Of a stretch of 25,041 nucleotides of DNA, positions 8,351 to 18,100 are shown one piece after another. The translations under genes were made by a program, and so were the position numbers. The DNA lies in the NCBI GenBank assembly GCA_023415545.1, contig JAEZKJ010000153.1:1-25041 (forward strand), read 5' to 3'. The notes beneath the pieces are model-generated. The model did no database searches. It was not told the origin of the DNA and saw only the letters and a list, made by a program, of their open reading frames with translations. Every line of letters starts with the position of its first letter. Position 1 is the stretch's first letter. Source of the DNA: Bacteroidota bacterium (GTDB lineage: Bacteria > Bacteroidota > Bacteroidia > Bacteroidales > Bacteroidaceae).

Positions 8351-10573
8351 ATGCAAAAAAGAAATCTATTGGTTTCACTTATAATTTTAGCTTTTATTTG
8401 CTGTTCAACAAACATAAGTTTTGCGCAAAAGGCTAAAAGACCAACCGTTGCTGTTGTTCTAAGTGGTGGTGGAGCTAAAGGTATGGCTCATATTGGAGCT
8501 CTTGAGGTGGTAAAAAAGGTAGGAATACCTATCGATTATTACGTTGGAACAAGTATGGGAGCAATCATTGGTGGCCTTTCATCAATAGGATACTCGCCTG
8601 AACAGTTGGATAGCATGGTAAGAATTCAAAATTGGTCACTACTTCTTAGCGACAGAATTCCTCGTGCATATCAAAATATGCAGGAAAGAGAAGCTGATGA
8701 AAAATATATTATTTCAGTTCCTTTTGGCGAAAAGATGAGGTTACAACAAGCAGGAGGACTTATAAAGGGACAAAATCTAAATAATTTATTCAGCGAATTG
8801 ACTATCGGTTATCATGACTCTATTGATTTTAATACACTTCCTACTCCATTTGCCTGCGTTTCCGATAACATAGTAACAGGTAAAGAGGTTAACTTCCATA
8901 GCGGTATTCTTTCACAGGCAATGAGAGCAAGTATGGCTATACCTGGTGTATTTACCCCTGTGAGAATGGACAGTATGGTATTAGTTGATGGTGGTGTAGT
9001 AAACAATTACCCTGTTAACGTTGCTAAAGCAATGGGAGCCGATTATATAATTGGTATTGATGTACAGAGTGATTTAAAGCCTGCTTCGGAACTTGAAACT
9101 GCTCCAAGTATCCTTGGACAACTAATAAACCTTATGGGTGAAGATATGTACAAGAAGAACCTTAAAGAGAGTAACGTAGTAATAAAAGTTGATGTTAAAG
9201 GCTATTCTGCAGCTAGTTTTAATAATGAAGCTATAGATACTTTGATACGTAGAGGTAGAGAAGCCAGTAACAAACAGATTGAAGCTTTATATGAATTAAA
9301 AAAGACTCTTGGACTTGATAGTACATATATTCCAGCAAAAAAAATAGAGTATCCATATTCACCTGACAGAAAAGTATTTGTCAGAAAAATAATTTTTGAT
9401 GGCTATTTTGGAAGAGAGAGAAAATGGTTAATAAAAGAGTGTAAACTTAAAGAGGATTCTGAATTAAGTATCCGAGACATTGAAAAAGCAGCAACTATGA
9501 TTTGTGCCAATATGGGTTATTCGAGTGCTACATTCTCTCTTCCTAAATCGGAAGAAGGAGGTTATGATCTTGTTTTCACCATCACCAAACGACATAAAAA
9601 AATGGTTAATTTGGGTGTAAGATTTGACTCGGAAGATATCGCAAGTATCTTGATTAATTTTACAAATAACTTTAATACTAAAACTCCTACTGCTCTTTCA
9701 TTAACTGCAAGGTTAGGTAAAATTGCCGGTGCTAAAATAGATTATGCTATAGAACCTGCACCATTGAAATATTACAATTTCTCGTATATATTTAGATATA
9801 ATGATATAAACTTCTTTAAAAATGGTTCTAAATTGTATAACTCTACCTTTAGATATCATAGTGTAGAGGCATCATTTACCGATTTATGGAAGCGAGATAT
9901 CAAGTTTACAGCAGGCATTCGTTATGAACTTTACGACTATAGTAAAGCACTTTTTGTAGGTGGTAAAGAGGCATTTAATCTTGCTAATGAACATTTTCTC
10001 GACTACTTTATAAAATTACGTTACGATACATTCGATAAAGCCTATTTCCCATCAAAAGGAGTATCTACAAAAGGTTCGTATCATCTTTATACTGATAATT
10101 TTATTCGTTATGATGGTGGATCACCATTTTCATCAGTTGAAGGAACATTCGAATCTGTAATTCCTGTAACTCGTCGTTTCTCAATATTGCCATTTATTGG
10201 AGCAAGAATACTTATAGGTAATAATATACCATATTCAAAAATGAATGCCATGGGCGGAGACGTGTCGGAAAAATATCTTCAACAACAACTACCTTTCATA
10301 GGAATTAATAATATCGAGATAATGGACAATGCTCTTCTTATTGGTGCGTTGAAGTTTAGACAAAAAATGGGTAGCATACATTATCTGTCATTCACAACAA
10401 ATTATGCCTTTAATGGTAATAAAATGAAGGATTTATTCAATTCAAAAACAATGTTTGGATGTGGTATTGGTTATGGAATAGATAGCATTTTTGGTCCACT
10501 TGAAGGGTCAATAAACTATGCAAACCACAATAATGAATTTAGTGTATATATAAATCTAGGATATAAGTTTTGA
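8351..10573 (+). CDS. Patatin-like phospholipase with POTRA and outer-membrane barrel (PlpD-like)
   Basis: A 740-residue exported protein that joins a patatin-type lipase to an Omp85-like barrel, as in PlpD (type Vd secretion). The signal peptide is residues 1-25 (to FAQ). The patatin domain (about 30-320) has the oxyanion loop GGGAKG (39-44), nucleophile elbow GTSMG with S68, and DGG with D213, so the Ser-Asp dyad is complete. A POTRA-like region spans about 345-410, then a beta-rich barrel runs to the end, closing with aromatic NLGYKF as in outer-membrane proteins. It is expected to hydrolyse phospholipid acyl chains at or outside the outer membrane. I chose ATG 8351, which gives a standard signal peptide; an in-frame TTG at 8312 gives an unlikely N-terminus. 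It lies 88 bases after the ABC gene and could be cotranscribed. A convergent terminator follows. Confidence 0.93.
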   Translation: MQKRNLLVSLIILAFICCSTNISFAQKAKRPTVAVVLSGGGAKGMAHIGALEVVKKVGIPIDYYVGTSMGAIIGGLSSIGYSPEQLDSMVRIQNWSLLLSDRIPRAYQNMQEREADEKYIISVPFGEKMRLQQAGGLIKGQNLNNLFSELTIGYHDSIDFNTLPTPFACVSDNIVTGKEVNFHSGILSQAMRASMAIPGVFTPVRMDSMVLVDGGVVNNYPVNVAKAMGADYIIGIDVQSDLKPASELETAPSILGQLINLMGEDMYKKNLKESNVVIKVDVKGYSAASFNNEAIDTLIRRGREASNKQIEALYELKKTLGLDSTYIPAKKIEYPYSPDRKVFVRKIIFDGYFGRERKWLIKECKLKEDSELSIRDIEKAATMICANMGYSSATFSLPKSEEGGYDLVFTITKRHKKMVNLGVRFDSEDIASILINFTNNFNTKTPTALSLTARLGKIAGAKIDYAIEPAPLKYYNFSYIFRYNDINFFKNGSKLYNSTFRYHSVEASFTDLWKRDIKFTAGIRYELYDYSKALFVGGKEAFNLANEHFLDYFIKLRYDTFDKAYFPSKGVSTKGSYHLYTDNFIRYDGGSPFSSVEGTFESVIPVTRRFSILPFIGARILIGNNIPYSKMNAMGGDVSEKYLQQQLPFIGINNIEIMDNALLIGALKFRQKMGSIHYLSFTTNYAFNGNKMKDLFNSKTMFGCGIGYGIDSIFGPLEGSINYANHNNEFSVYINLGYKF

Positions 10574-10588
10574 AATGAAATAAAATAA

Positions 10589-10624
10589 TAAGGCTCTGAT
10601 AACATAAGCATTATCAGAGCCTTA
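10589..10624. terminator. Bidirectional terminator between phospholipase gene and ruvC
   Basis: A perfect 14-bp inverted repeat (10589-10602 with 10611-10624) with an 8-base loop lies between two convergent genes. T-rich sequence follows on both sides, so it can end transcription in both directions. Confidence 0.85.
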
Positions 10625-10628
10625 CTAT

Positions 10629-11198
10629 TTATTTTGATACTTTATCCGGATTTTTTCTAATAAAGTCTTTCCAACTTGAATATCCTTTCTCTGTTATAGG
10701 TTTACCCATCTGAAGGAAATGACAATAGGCAGCAGCCAGTCCATCGGTAGCATCCATAAATGGAAGCATTTGATCCTGGGGTATTTTAAGCATTCTTTGT
10801 AACATATCAGCTACCTGTTCTTTACTAGCTTTTCCATTACCTGTGATAGCCATCTTAATTTTCAATGGTGCATATTCGGTAATAGGTATTTGACGGTTTA
10901 TGGCTGCAGAGATAGCTACTCCTTGAGCTCTTCCTAATTTTAACATCGACTGTACATTTTTCCCAAAGAAGGGTGCTTCAATAGCCATTTCGTCAGGATG
11001 ATATGCATCTATAATCCTTGTTACACCTTCAAGTATTCTTCCCAATTTGAGGTATTGATCTTCAAACTTTCTTAAATCAATTACTCCCATGGTAATAACC
11101 TTTGGTATAACACCATTAACCTCAATTAAACCATACCCCATTATAGTGGTTCCTGGGTCAATTCCTAATATGATCTTCTCCTTTACAGGTTTAATCAC
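10629..11198 (-). CDS. ruvC: Crossover junction endodeoxyribonuclease RuvC
   Basis: RuvC cuts Holliday junctions symmetrically in the last step of recombination, working with RuvAB. The protein has 189 residues, slightly longer than E. coli RuvC. Acidic catalytic residues are present: D14 in GIDPG, E74 in IEAPFF, and D149/D152 in MDATDGLAAAYCH. The C-terminal tail of about 25 residues is basic. The start codon is GTG at 11198. It overlaps the stop of the upstream DUF4286 gene as GTGA and has a GGAGG sequence seven bases before it, so the start is well supported and translation is probably coupled. No other in-frame ATG precedes the D14 motif. The RuvAB genes are not in the window. Confidence 0.97.
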   Translation of the reverse strand: MIKPVKEKIILGIDPGTTIMGYGLIEVNGVIPKVITMGVIDLRKFEDQYLKLGRILEGVTRIIDAYHPDEMAIEAPFFGKNVQSMLKLGRAQGVAISAAINRQIPITEYAPLKIKMAITGNGKASKEQVADMLQRMLKIPQDQMLPFMDATDGLAAAYCHFLQMGKPITEKGYSSWKDFIRKNPDKVSK

Positions 11199-11500
11199 CT
11201 TATAACCTCCATTAAAGTAGGAAAACCTACAACTTTATTTTTAAATATTTTCAACATCTCTTCATTTAGAGCCATACCCTGTTCGGTATGCCATTTATGC
11301 AACTCCGCTGAATTTTCAACCTCCCATTGCAATGAAAAACACTCACTATCAGGCTCTTTATGACTTAATAACTGACAAAGTCTTGGATTCTTTAATATCC
11401 CATTTTCAATTACAGAGGGAATGTACGACTCATTGAGCCATATTACAAAATTACGAGCGTCATCTATCTCGATTTGATAAGTTGTATTATATATAAGCAT
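11195..11500 (-). CDS. DUF4286 family protein
   Basis: A 101-residue soluble protein of unknown biochemical role. It begins MLIYNTTYQIEIDDARNFV and ends HTEQGMALNEEMLKIF plus a short beta-like tail. The size and pattern match the DUF4286 family, whose members resemble small dimeric alpha-beta barrels. No catalytic motif is evident. It is the first gene of a two-gene transcript with ruvC. The last four bases overlap the ruvC start (GTGA), and a perfect promoter precedes it. Pairing with ruvC hints at a recombination or housekeeping link, but this is inference. The start is ATG at 11500, leaving a leader of about a dozen bases after the promoter. Confidence 0.85.
   Translation of the reverse strand: MLIYNTTYQIEIDDARNFVIWLNESYIPSVIENGILKNPRLCQLLSHKEPDSECFSLQWEVENSAELHKWHTEQGMALNEEMLKIFKNKVVGFPTLMEVIR
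11206..11210 (-). promoter_or_regulatory. Shine-Dalgarno-like GGAGG for ruvC
   Basis: GGAGG on the minus strand lies seven bases before the GTG start of ruvC, inside the end of the DUF4286 gene. It is one of few strong ribosome binding sites here and supports the non-ATG start. Confidence 0.6.
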
Positions 11501-11518
11501 AATCGATAATTAATAGAA

Positions 11519-11549
11519 CAAAATTACACATTAATAGCCAAGATTCAAA
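11519..11549 (-). promoter_or_regulatory. Consensus promoter of the DUF4286-ruvC operon
   Basis: On the minus strand TTTG (11546-11549), 19 bases and TAATTTTG (11519-11526) match TTTG-N19-TAnnTTTG exactly. The -7 element ends 18 bases before the ATG at 11500. Confidence 0.85.
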
Positions 11550-11829
11550 TAGAAAAAAATAATCTTTCATTATTACAACAGCAGATATATAAATCAGTTT
11601 ATTGACAATAGATTATAATTTGTTTCTTTTTATATAATTAATTAAATACACTTACAGATTAAAAAATGTATAATATTCGTATCCATTATACTAAATAATT
11701 TTATTATATTTTTAGCTGATAATTAAATATTTTGCTCATATCAATAATATCATTATATTGCACCACATTTAAATACTTTAGTAGCTGTTGTGCTACATTA
11801 ATAACCTTTATAATTACAATAATTAAATT
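11550..11829. other. AT-rich intergenic region between divergent operons
   Basis: No gene is seen in these 280 bases. The right part must hold the promoter of the GH20 gene. A weak candidate is TTTG at 11731-11734 with TATATTG 19 bases later (11754-11760), a poor match to the consensus. A small inverted repeat, GTAGC-N6-GCTAC at 11781-11796, lies 34 bases before the ATG and could be an operator or a leader hairpin. Confidence 0.4.
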
Positions 11830-14178
11830 ATGAAAAAATTTGTTTTGATGGTATGTGCCGCTTTCACACTAGGTGTGGTAAGTTCGAATGCGCAAATAGG
11901 CACACACCAATGTTCTATGAACAACGACATCAACATTATTCCTATGCCTACATCGGTGAAGAAAGAAAAAGGGAAATTCAAGCTAACACAAACAAACACG
12001 ATATACGCCAACACACCTGAAGCAAAACTTGTTGCCGAGTTGTTTGCATCAAGGTTACATGTATCTACAGGGTATGATTTCAATATTACAGAAAAGGCGA
12101 AAAAAGGTAATATTTCGCTTATCATGAACCCTGCTTTAGATTACAAAGATGACCAGTATAAACTCTCAGTAACAGCAAAAGGTGTAAAAGTTTTGGCAAA
12201 GACTCCCAAAGGACTATTCTATGGTATGCAAAGTTTCATGCAACTTCTTCCTGCAGAGGTAGAGAGCAATGTTAAACTTGCCAATATCGATTGGAGTGCT
12301 CCTTGTGTGACGATCAATGATACACCACGATTTGAATATCGTGGTGTTATGCTTGATCCTTGTCGACATTTTATTCCAGTTGAAAATGTGAAGAAACAAT
12401 TGGATGTAATGGCACTTTTCAAGATGAACACTATGCATTTTCACCTTACAGAAGACCAAGGATGGAGAATAGAGATAAAAAAATATCCTAAACTTACAGA
12501 AATAGGTTCTAAAAGAATAGAAGGTGAAGGAACAGAATATAAAGGTTATTATACTCAAGAAGAAATTAAAGATATAGTTAAATATGCTGCCGATAGATTC
12601 ATCACAGTAATCCCTGAACTGGAGATTCCCGGACATGAATTAGCAGCAATTTCTGCATATCCTCACTTGTCATGTAAAGGTGAAGAGATCACTCCTAGAG
12701 TTATTTGGGGAGTTGAAGATATTGTTATGTGTCCCGGTAAGGAAGATATGTTTGTATTCCTTGAGGACGTCATTAAAGAGCTGGTAACTCTTTTCCCTTC
12801 AACATATTATCATATTGGTGGAGATGAGTGTCCAAAATCAAGTTGGAAAGCTTGTGATAAATGTCAAGCACGTATTCAAACGGAGAACTTACAAGGTGAT
12901 GATAAACATACTGCTGAGGAACGTCTTCAAAGTTATGTGATTGGAAGAATGGAAAAGGTTCTTGCTAAATATGGTAAGAAAATAATTGGATGGGATGAGA
13001 TTCTTGAAGGTGGATTGAGCCCTAATGCCACTGTAATGTCATGGAGAGGTGAGCAAGGTGGTATAGAGGCAGCTTTGCAGAATCACGATGTTATCATGAC
13101 ACCTGCCGGAAACGGTATGTATCTTGATACCTTCCAAGGTGATCCAAACAACGAACCTGTTGCTATTGGTGGGTACACTACCTTAGAAAAGGTTTATGGA
13201 TACAACCCTGTTCCTGATACTCTGAAATTGATGAATAAAGAACATTTCGTAAAAGGAGTACAATGCAACAACTGGTCCGAGTATATGTATAATACCGACA
13301 TTATGGAGTATAGAATGTATCCACGTCTACTTGCTGTTTCCGAGATAGCATGGAGTGAACTTGATAACAAGGATTATAAGGATTTTGAAAGAAGATTAAA
13401 TAATGCACTAGTACGTTTAGATAAACATGGCATTAACTACCATATTCCATATCCTGAACAGCCAAATGGTTCATGCAATTTTGTTGCTTTCACTGACAAT
13501 GTAGATTTGGAATTTACAACTACTCGTCCATACGATATGGTTTATACGCTTGATGGTACCGAACCAAACGTAAGATCAACAAAATACAATACTCCTATCA
13601 ATATTAAAGAGTCAACCACATTGAAAATCCGCACTCTTTTGCCTTCAGGTAAAATGGGTCCTACTCGTACTATCACAGTTGAAAAACAGAAGTTATCTCC
13701 TGCATCAAATATTAAAACAGAAGGTAATGGTCTAAACATGAAGATGACCATGGGAACTTACTTCAAGACTAGTGAACTTGAGAATGCTAAAGAGTGGAAA
13801 GAGATGAGAATAAAAAATCTTAAAGAGATTAGTTCACAAGTACAAACTTCCGAAAGCATGCGTGGTGTTGAACAATATAGTGCAATTGCTACAGGTTACG
13901 TAAACATTCCCGAAGATGGCATTTACTACTTCACTTCTGATAATGAGCAAGTATGGATAGATGGTAAACTTCTTATCAATAACGAAGGTGAAGTGAAACG
14001 ATTCTCTCGTAAAAACTCATCTATGGCTTTAGAAAAAGGTCTTCATGAAATAAAAGTGGTTATTCTTGGACACATCATTGGAGGTTGGCCTTCACTTTGG
14101 AATGATGGTTCTGTGAAAATAAAGAAAGCTGGAGAGAAAAAGTTCACTCCTATTTCAAGTGAACAACTCTTCTATTAA
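11830..14178 (+). CDS. Secreted GH20 beta-N-acetylhexosaminidase with PA14 domain
   Basis: An exported hydrolase of 782 residues that removes terminal beta-linked GlcNAc or GalNAc from glycans. The signal peptide is residues 1-21 (to NAQ). A GH20b-type beta domain covers about 33-160. The TIM-barrel catalytic domain covers about 165-515, with substrate-site HFHLTEDQGWR near 203 and the catalytic pair D332-E333 in HIGGDECPKSSW. A chitobiase-like C-terminal beta domain (about 545-620, including YTLDGTEPN) follows. Then comes a PA14-like domain (about 640-770) containing YFTSDNEQVWIDGKLL, probably a glycan-binding module. Activity uses the substrate N-acetyl group in this family. It lies in the periplasm or on the cell surface. 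Flanking intergenic spaces suggest it is transcribed alone. No SusCD pair is near. Confidence 0.94.
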   Translation: MKKFVLMVCAAFTLGVVSSNAQIGTHQCSMNNDINIIPMPTSVKKEKGKFKLTQTNTIYANTPEAKLVAELFASRLHVSTGYDFNITEKAKKGNISLIMNPALDYKDDQYKLSVTAKGVKVLAKTPKGLFYGMQSFMQLLPAEVESNVKLANIDWSAPCVTINDTPRFEYRGVMLDPCRHFIPVENVKKQLDVMALFKMNTMHFHLTEDQGWRIEIKKYPKLTEIGSKRIEGEGTEYKGYYTQEEIKDIVKYAADRFITVIPELEIPGHELAAISAYPHLSCKGEEITPRVIWGVEDIVMCPGKEDMFVFLEDVIKELVTLFPSTYYHIGGDECPKSSWKACDKCQARIQTENLQGDDKHTAEERLQSYVIGRMEKVLAKYGKKIIGWDEILEGGLSPNATVMSWRGEQGGIEAALQNHDVIMTPAGNGMYLDTFQGDPNNEPVAIGGYTTLEKVYGYNPVPDTLKLMNKEHFVKGVQCNNWSEYMYNTDIMEYRMYPRLLAVSEIAWSELDNKDYKDFERRLNNALVRLDKHGINYHIPYPEQPNGSCNFVAFTDNVDLEFTTTRPYDMVYTLDGTEPNVRSTKYNTPINIKESTTLKIRTLLPSGKMGPTRTITVEKQKLSPASNIKTEGNGLNMKMTMGTYFKTSELENAKEWKEMRIKNLKEISSQVQTSESMRGVEQYSAIATGYVNIPEDGIYYFTSDNEQVWIDGKLLINNEGEVKRFSRKNSSMALEKGLHEIKVVILGHIIGGWPSLWNDGSVKIKKAGEKKFTPISSEQLFY

Positions 14179-14203
14179 TCCTATTTTAAACACACATATT
14201 AAG

Positions 14204-14227
14204 AGGATGACTAAAGAGTCCAATCCT
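14204..14227 (+). terminator. Weak hairpin after the GH20 gene
   Basis: AGGATGACT pairs with AGTC-CA-ATCCT (nine base pairs, two-base bulge, loop AAAG), 26 bases past the stop codon. There is no T tract after it, so its role as a terminator is uncertain. Confidence 0.35.
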
Positions 14228-14234
14228 TAAAAAA

Positions 14235-14319
14235 ATAATCCCTGCTTGATTCATTTGATATGACGACCAAAAGTTTATTTTTTACTTTTGGAGCTCACAT
14301 CAATTCATGCAGGGATTAT
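14235..14319. other. 85-base long imperfect hairpin, possible structured RNA
   Basis: The outer stem is a perfect 11 bp (14235-14245 with 14309-14319, ATAATCCCTGC). After an asymmetric loop, a second stem pairs 14255-14263 with 14295-14303 (eight of nine). After a 3x3 internal loop, CCAAAAGT (14267-14274) pairs with ACTTTTGG (14284-14291) around a nine-base loop. That is 27 base pairs in 85 bases, too regular for chance AT-rich sequence. It carries no reading frame and no strong T tract. It could be a processed structured RNA, an mRNA 3' stabiliser or a small palindromic repeat element. Confidence 0.5.
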
Positions 14320-14473
14320 ACTTTAAAAATATGACTTCTGAAAAAACATCAATATTTTAACTTAATAATTAAACTTTCCTAAAATAGAAAATAGTTGCAT
14401 ATACTTTCATATTGTGAAAAAACAAAAAGTAATAATATACGTTGATTAATTATAAAACAAATTCTACACTATC

Positions 14474-14959
14474 ATGAAAAGTAAGTATGCATTTTTCACT
14501 ATTCTTCTATTTCTATTTACACTTAGCAGTGCTCAGTCTAAAAACATATACAAAAGTGAAGTATTAAAACTATATCCTGATGCTAAACAGATTGATTGGG
14601 AGAAAAAAGGAGATTATAAAGTTGCCCTGTTTGACCACAATGCATTTGAAATGAAAGTTTGGTTGAATAAACAAGCTGAATGGGTAATGAGTGTTCTTGA
14701 TATTTTAACTACAGATGAGCTTCCACCCGATGTATACAATGCTTATACTTTTACTCAATATTCTCAATGGAATGTCCTCAACGTATATTGGGTTACATTC
14801 CCTGATAAGGAAGAAATGTTTATTATAAAAGTAAATCAAGACAATAGTTCACAAACAAATGATCTTGTATTTTCTTCATCCGGTGAATTAGTAAATAATA
14901 TAAATGTTAGTGATCAAGAGGTTAGCATAACACCTTCGTTTTTTGACATAAATGATTGA
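14474..14959 (+). CDS. Exported PepSY-like domain protein
   Basis: A 161-residue protein with an N-terminal signal peptide (about residues 1-20, MKSKYAFFTILLFLFTLSSA) and no further membrane segment, so periplasmic or outer-membrane associated. The mature part has two similar alpha-beta units. The first (about 24-78, with LKLYPDAKQIDWEKKGDY) has the pattern of the PepSY-like family common in Bacteroidetes. The second (about 83-145) starts LPPDVYNAYTFTQYSQW. Such proteins have no proven enzyme activity and may bind ligands or modulate partners. It follows a long hairpin region and is followed at once by a strong terminator, so it is probably transcribed alone. No clear promoter match is seen upstream. 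Confidence 0.78.
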   Translation: MKSKYAFFTILLFLFTLSSAQSKNIYKSEVLKLYPDAKQIDWEKKGDYKVALFDHNAFEMKVWLNKQAEWVMSVLDILTTDELPPDVYNAYTFTQYSQWNVLNVYWVTFPDKEEMFIIKVNQDNSSQTNDLVFSSSGELVNNINVSDQEVSITPSFFDIND

Positions 14960-14969
14960 ATATATTATT

Positions 14970-15002
14970 AGATAGTGACCCTATAGTCACTATCTTTTTT
15001 TT
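14970..15002 (+). terminator. Terminator after the PepSY-like gene
   Basis: A ten-bp stem (14970-14979 with 14986-14995) around a six-base loop is followed by a run of T, 11 bases after the stop codon. It is a classic rho-independent form. Confidence 0.9.
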
Positions 15003-15049
15003 ATTATAACATGATAATAAAGTAAATATTCTTTCTTTTAATAGCTCCT

Positions 15050-15080
15050 ATTGATTGTATTCTTCATCACTTTATGTTTT
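15050..15080 (+). promoter_or_regulatory. Probable promoter of the helicase-nuclease operon
   Basis: ATTG (15050-15053), 19 bases and TATGTTTT (15073-15080) match the Bacteroidetes consensus with one difference in each element. It lies just after the previous terminator and 21 bases before ATG 15102. Confidence 0.45.
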
Positions 15081-15101
15081 CTTTGTAATAAGAAACATAA
15101 C

Positions 15102-18100
15102 ATGATGATCAATAATCCACAACTATTCGTATATAAAGCTTCTGCAGGTTCAGGTAAAACCTTTACCCTTGCCGTAGAATACATTAAACTGTTGGTTGCT
15201 AACCCAACAGCATATAGAAATATTTTGGCTGTTACTTTCACAAATAAAGCTACTGCCGAAATGAAAGAGAGAATTCTCAGCCAACTATATGGTATATGGA
15301 CAGGTGATAAAGATTCAAAAGCCTATTTGGATAAAATAAAAGAGGAGACTTCACTGCAGGATGGAGAGATAAGAAAAAGAGCAGGTGAAGCACTGAACCT
15401 TATGATACACGACTATAGTCGCTTCCGAGTAGAAACAATAGACTCATTTTTTCAATCGGTAATGCGAAACATGGCACGAGAATTAGATCTTGGAGCTAAC
15501 CTAAACATTGAACTTGATCAAAAATCAGTTTTGGACGATGCCGTAGATATAATGATGGAAAAACTTGACAGGCAATCGCCTGTTCTTTATTGGCTACTGG
15601 ACTATATCCAAGAGAAAATTTCTGATGATAAAAGGTGGAAGATAGATAAAGAGATAAAAGAATTTGGAAATCATATATTCAACGAAACCTTTATTGAAAA
15701 GGGAGAAAATCTTAGAAAGAAATTAGAGGATAAAGAATTTATATCTACATATAGAAAAGAACTTACTGAAATCCTTAACGAAGCGGATTCACAAATTAAA
15801 AGTTTTGCCGAACAATTCTTTGGGGTCCTTGAAATGAATGGACTAAGCGAAGAGGAATTCAAGAGAGGAAAAGGAGGCATACCAAGTTACTTCCGCAAGC
15901 TAAGCGAAGGTAAGTATGGTAGCGATATAGTAAATGTAACTGTTCAGAAATGCCTTGAAGATGGCAATGAATGGGTTGCAAAAACTAATAAACGAAAAGA
16001 TGAGATTATATCATTGGTTGAATCTGAACTAAGACCTCTGCTTATAGAGGCAGAAAATTTCAGAAAAAAGAATGCTATGATTATAAACTCATGCATTTTA
16101 TCATTGAAATATGCCAATAATGTACGTCTACTTTCATATATAGATAGAGAGGTAAGAGAAGAGAACCATAAAAAAAACAGGTTTTTGCTAAGTGATACTA
16201 ATGCACTTTTACATAAATTGGTTAATAAGGATGATCCATCATTTGTATTCGAGAAATTGGGAAGCAATATTAATCATGTTATGATTGATGAGTTCCAGGA
16301 CACATCACGAATGCAATGGGGGAACTTCCGTCTACTTCTTCTTGAAGGTCTTTCACAAGGCTTCAACAGTCTTATTGTTGGTGATGTGAAGCAGTCTATA
16401 TATAGATGGCGAAGTGGTGACTGGGGTATATTGAACAATCTGAAAAATAGCATAGAGTCCTTCCCTATCGAACTAAAGAATTTAAAAACTAATAGAAGAA
16501 GTTCGGGAAACATTATAGCATTCAATAATGAGCTATTTAATCAAGCATGTGAAATATTAAAAGAGGAATATAAAGCCGATACAGGCAATGAATGTGTAGA
16601 GCTTACTGAAGCATATGAAGATGTTAGTCAGTTGATTGCAAACAATCCAAAAAGTGGATATGTAAAAGTGTCATTTCTATCCAAGAAAGAGGATATAAGT
16701 TATGAGGAGAATACTTTGAGTGAACTAGCAGGGCAAGTTAAACAACTTATTGATTCGGGTATTGATCAAGAACAGATAGCTATACTTGTACGCAAGAACA
16801 AGAATATACCTATTATAGCAGACTTCTTTGACAAAAACACTCCATACAAAATTATATCCGATGAAGCTTTCCGCTTAGATGCATCACTATCAATATCACT
16901 TATTATTGATGCAATAGATTATTTAATTAATCCTGAAAATTCTGTAGCCAAAGCTCAACTTGCCATAACCTATCAACATGATATACTAAAAAATGATGTT
17001 GAGACTAACGCAATACTTTTAAGTGACATCGACGAGTATCTTCCGGAAGAATTCGTTTCTCAAAAGGAGAAGTTAAGTATGATGCCGCTTTATGAACTTA
17101 TTGAGAATATATATCTTCTATTCAGCCTTGATAAAATAGAGAAACAGAGCGCATATTTATGCTCGTTCTTTGACTCCGTAATTAATTATCTACAAGATAA
17201 TTCATCCGATCTCACCTCTTTCCTAACCTATTGGGATGAAAAATTGTCATCAAAAACTATTCCTTCGGGTGATATGGAAGGAATAAGAATTCTTTCTGTT
17301 CATAAATCAAAAGGTTTGGAGTACCACACTGTACTAATACCTTTCTGTGACTGGAAAATGGAGAATGAGACAAACAATAATGTTATTTGGTGTGAACCAA
17401 CTCAAGCTCCATTCAACGCTTTGGATATTGTACCCATAAACTACTCCCCTACTATGGGAGAATCAATTTATAAAAAAGATTATATTGATGAGAAATTACA
17501 ACTTTGGATAGACAACCTCAATATTCTTTATGTAGCATTTACACGTGCAAAGAATAATCTCATCATTTGGGGTAATAGTGATAGAAAAGGTACTATATCT
17601 TATCTTTTGAGTGAAACAATGGAAAGATTGGAACATAAAAAAGGTAAAAGCATTGATCTTGTTGTTTCAAATGAAGAGGGTGATGATAGAGTTTATGAGG
17701 TAAACGAACTATTTATACCGGCAAAGAGTGAAAAGTCGTTGACAACAAACCGACTTCTTATCACTCCTGTTCAACTCCCTCTAATTATGGAGAGTATGGA
17801 TACAAAGATCGATTTCCAACAATCCAATAAATCAGCTGAGTTTATTGATGGCGATGAAGATGGTTTTATACAACGTGGACAACTTCTTCATAAGCTCTTC
17901 TCGTGTATTAATACTATCGACGATATTCCAAAAGCTATTGAAAGGTTAAGATTTGAAGGTGTAATCGAATCAGTAGAAGATGAAGGAAAGATTGCAAAAT
18001 TCACTCAGTGGGCAATGAAAAACCCTATCGTTGAGCAGTGGTATTCACCACAATGGAAACTTTACAATGAGTGTACTATCATTTATAAAGAGAATGGTAA

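Noticed and set aside
12214..12636. A 140-residue open frame on the minus strand inside the GH20 gene
   Set aside because: It lies opposite the conserved catalytic domain, has a low-complexity Phe/Ser/Ile-rich product and no expression signals.
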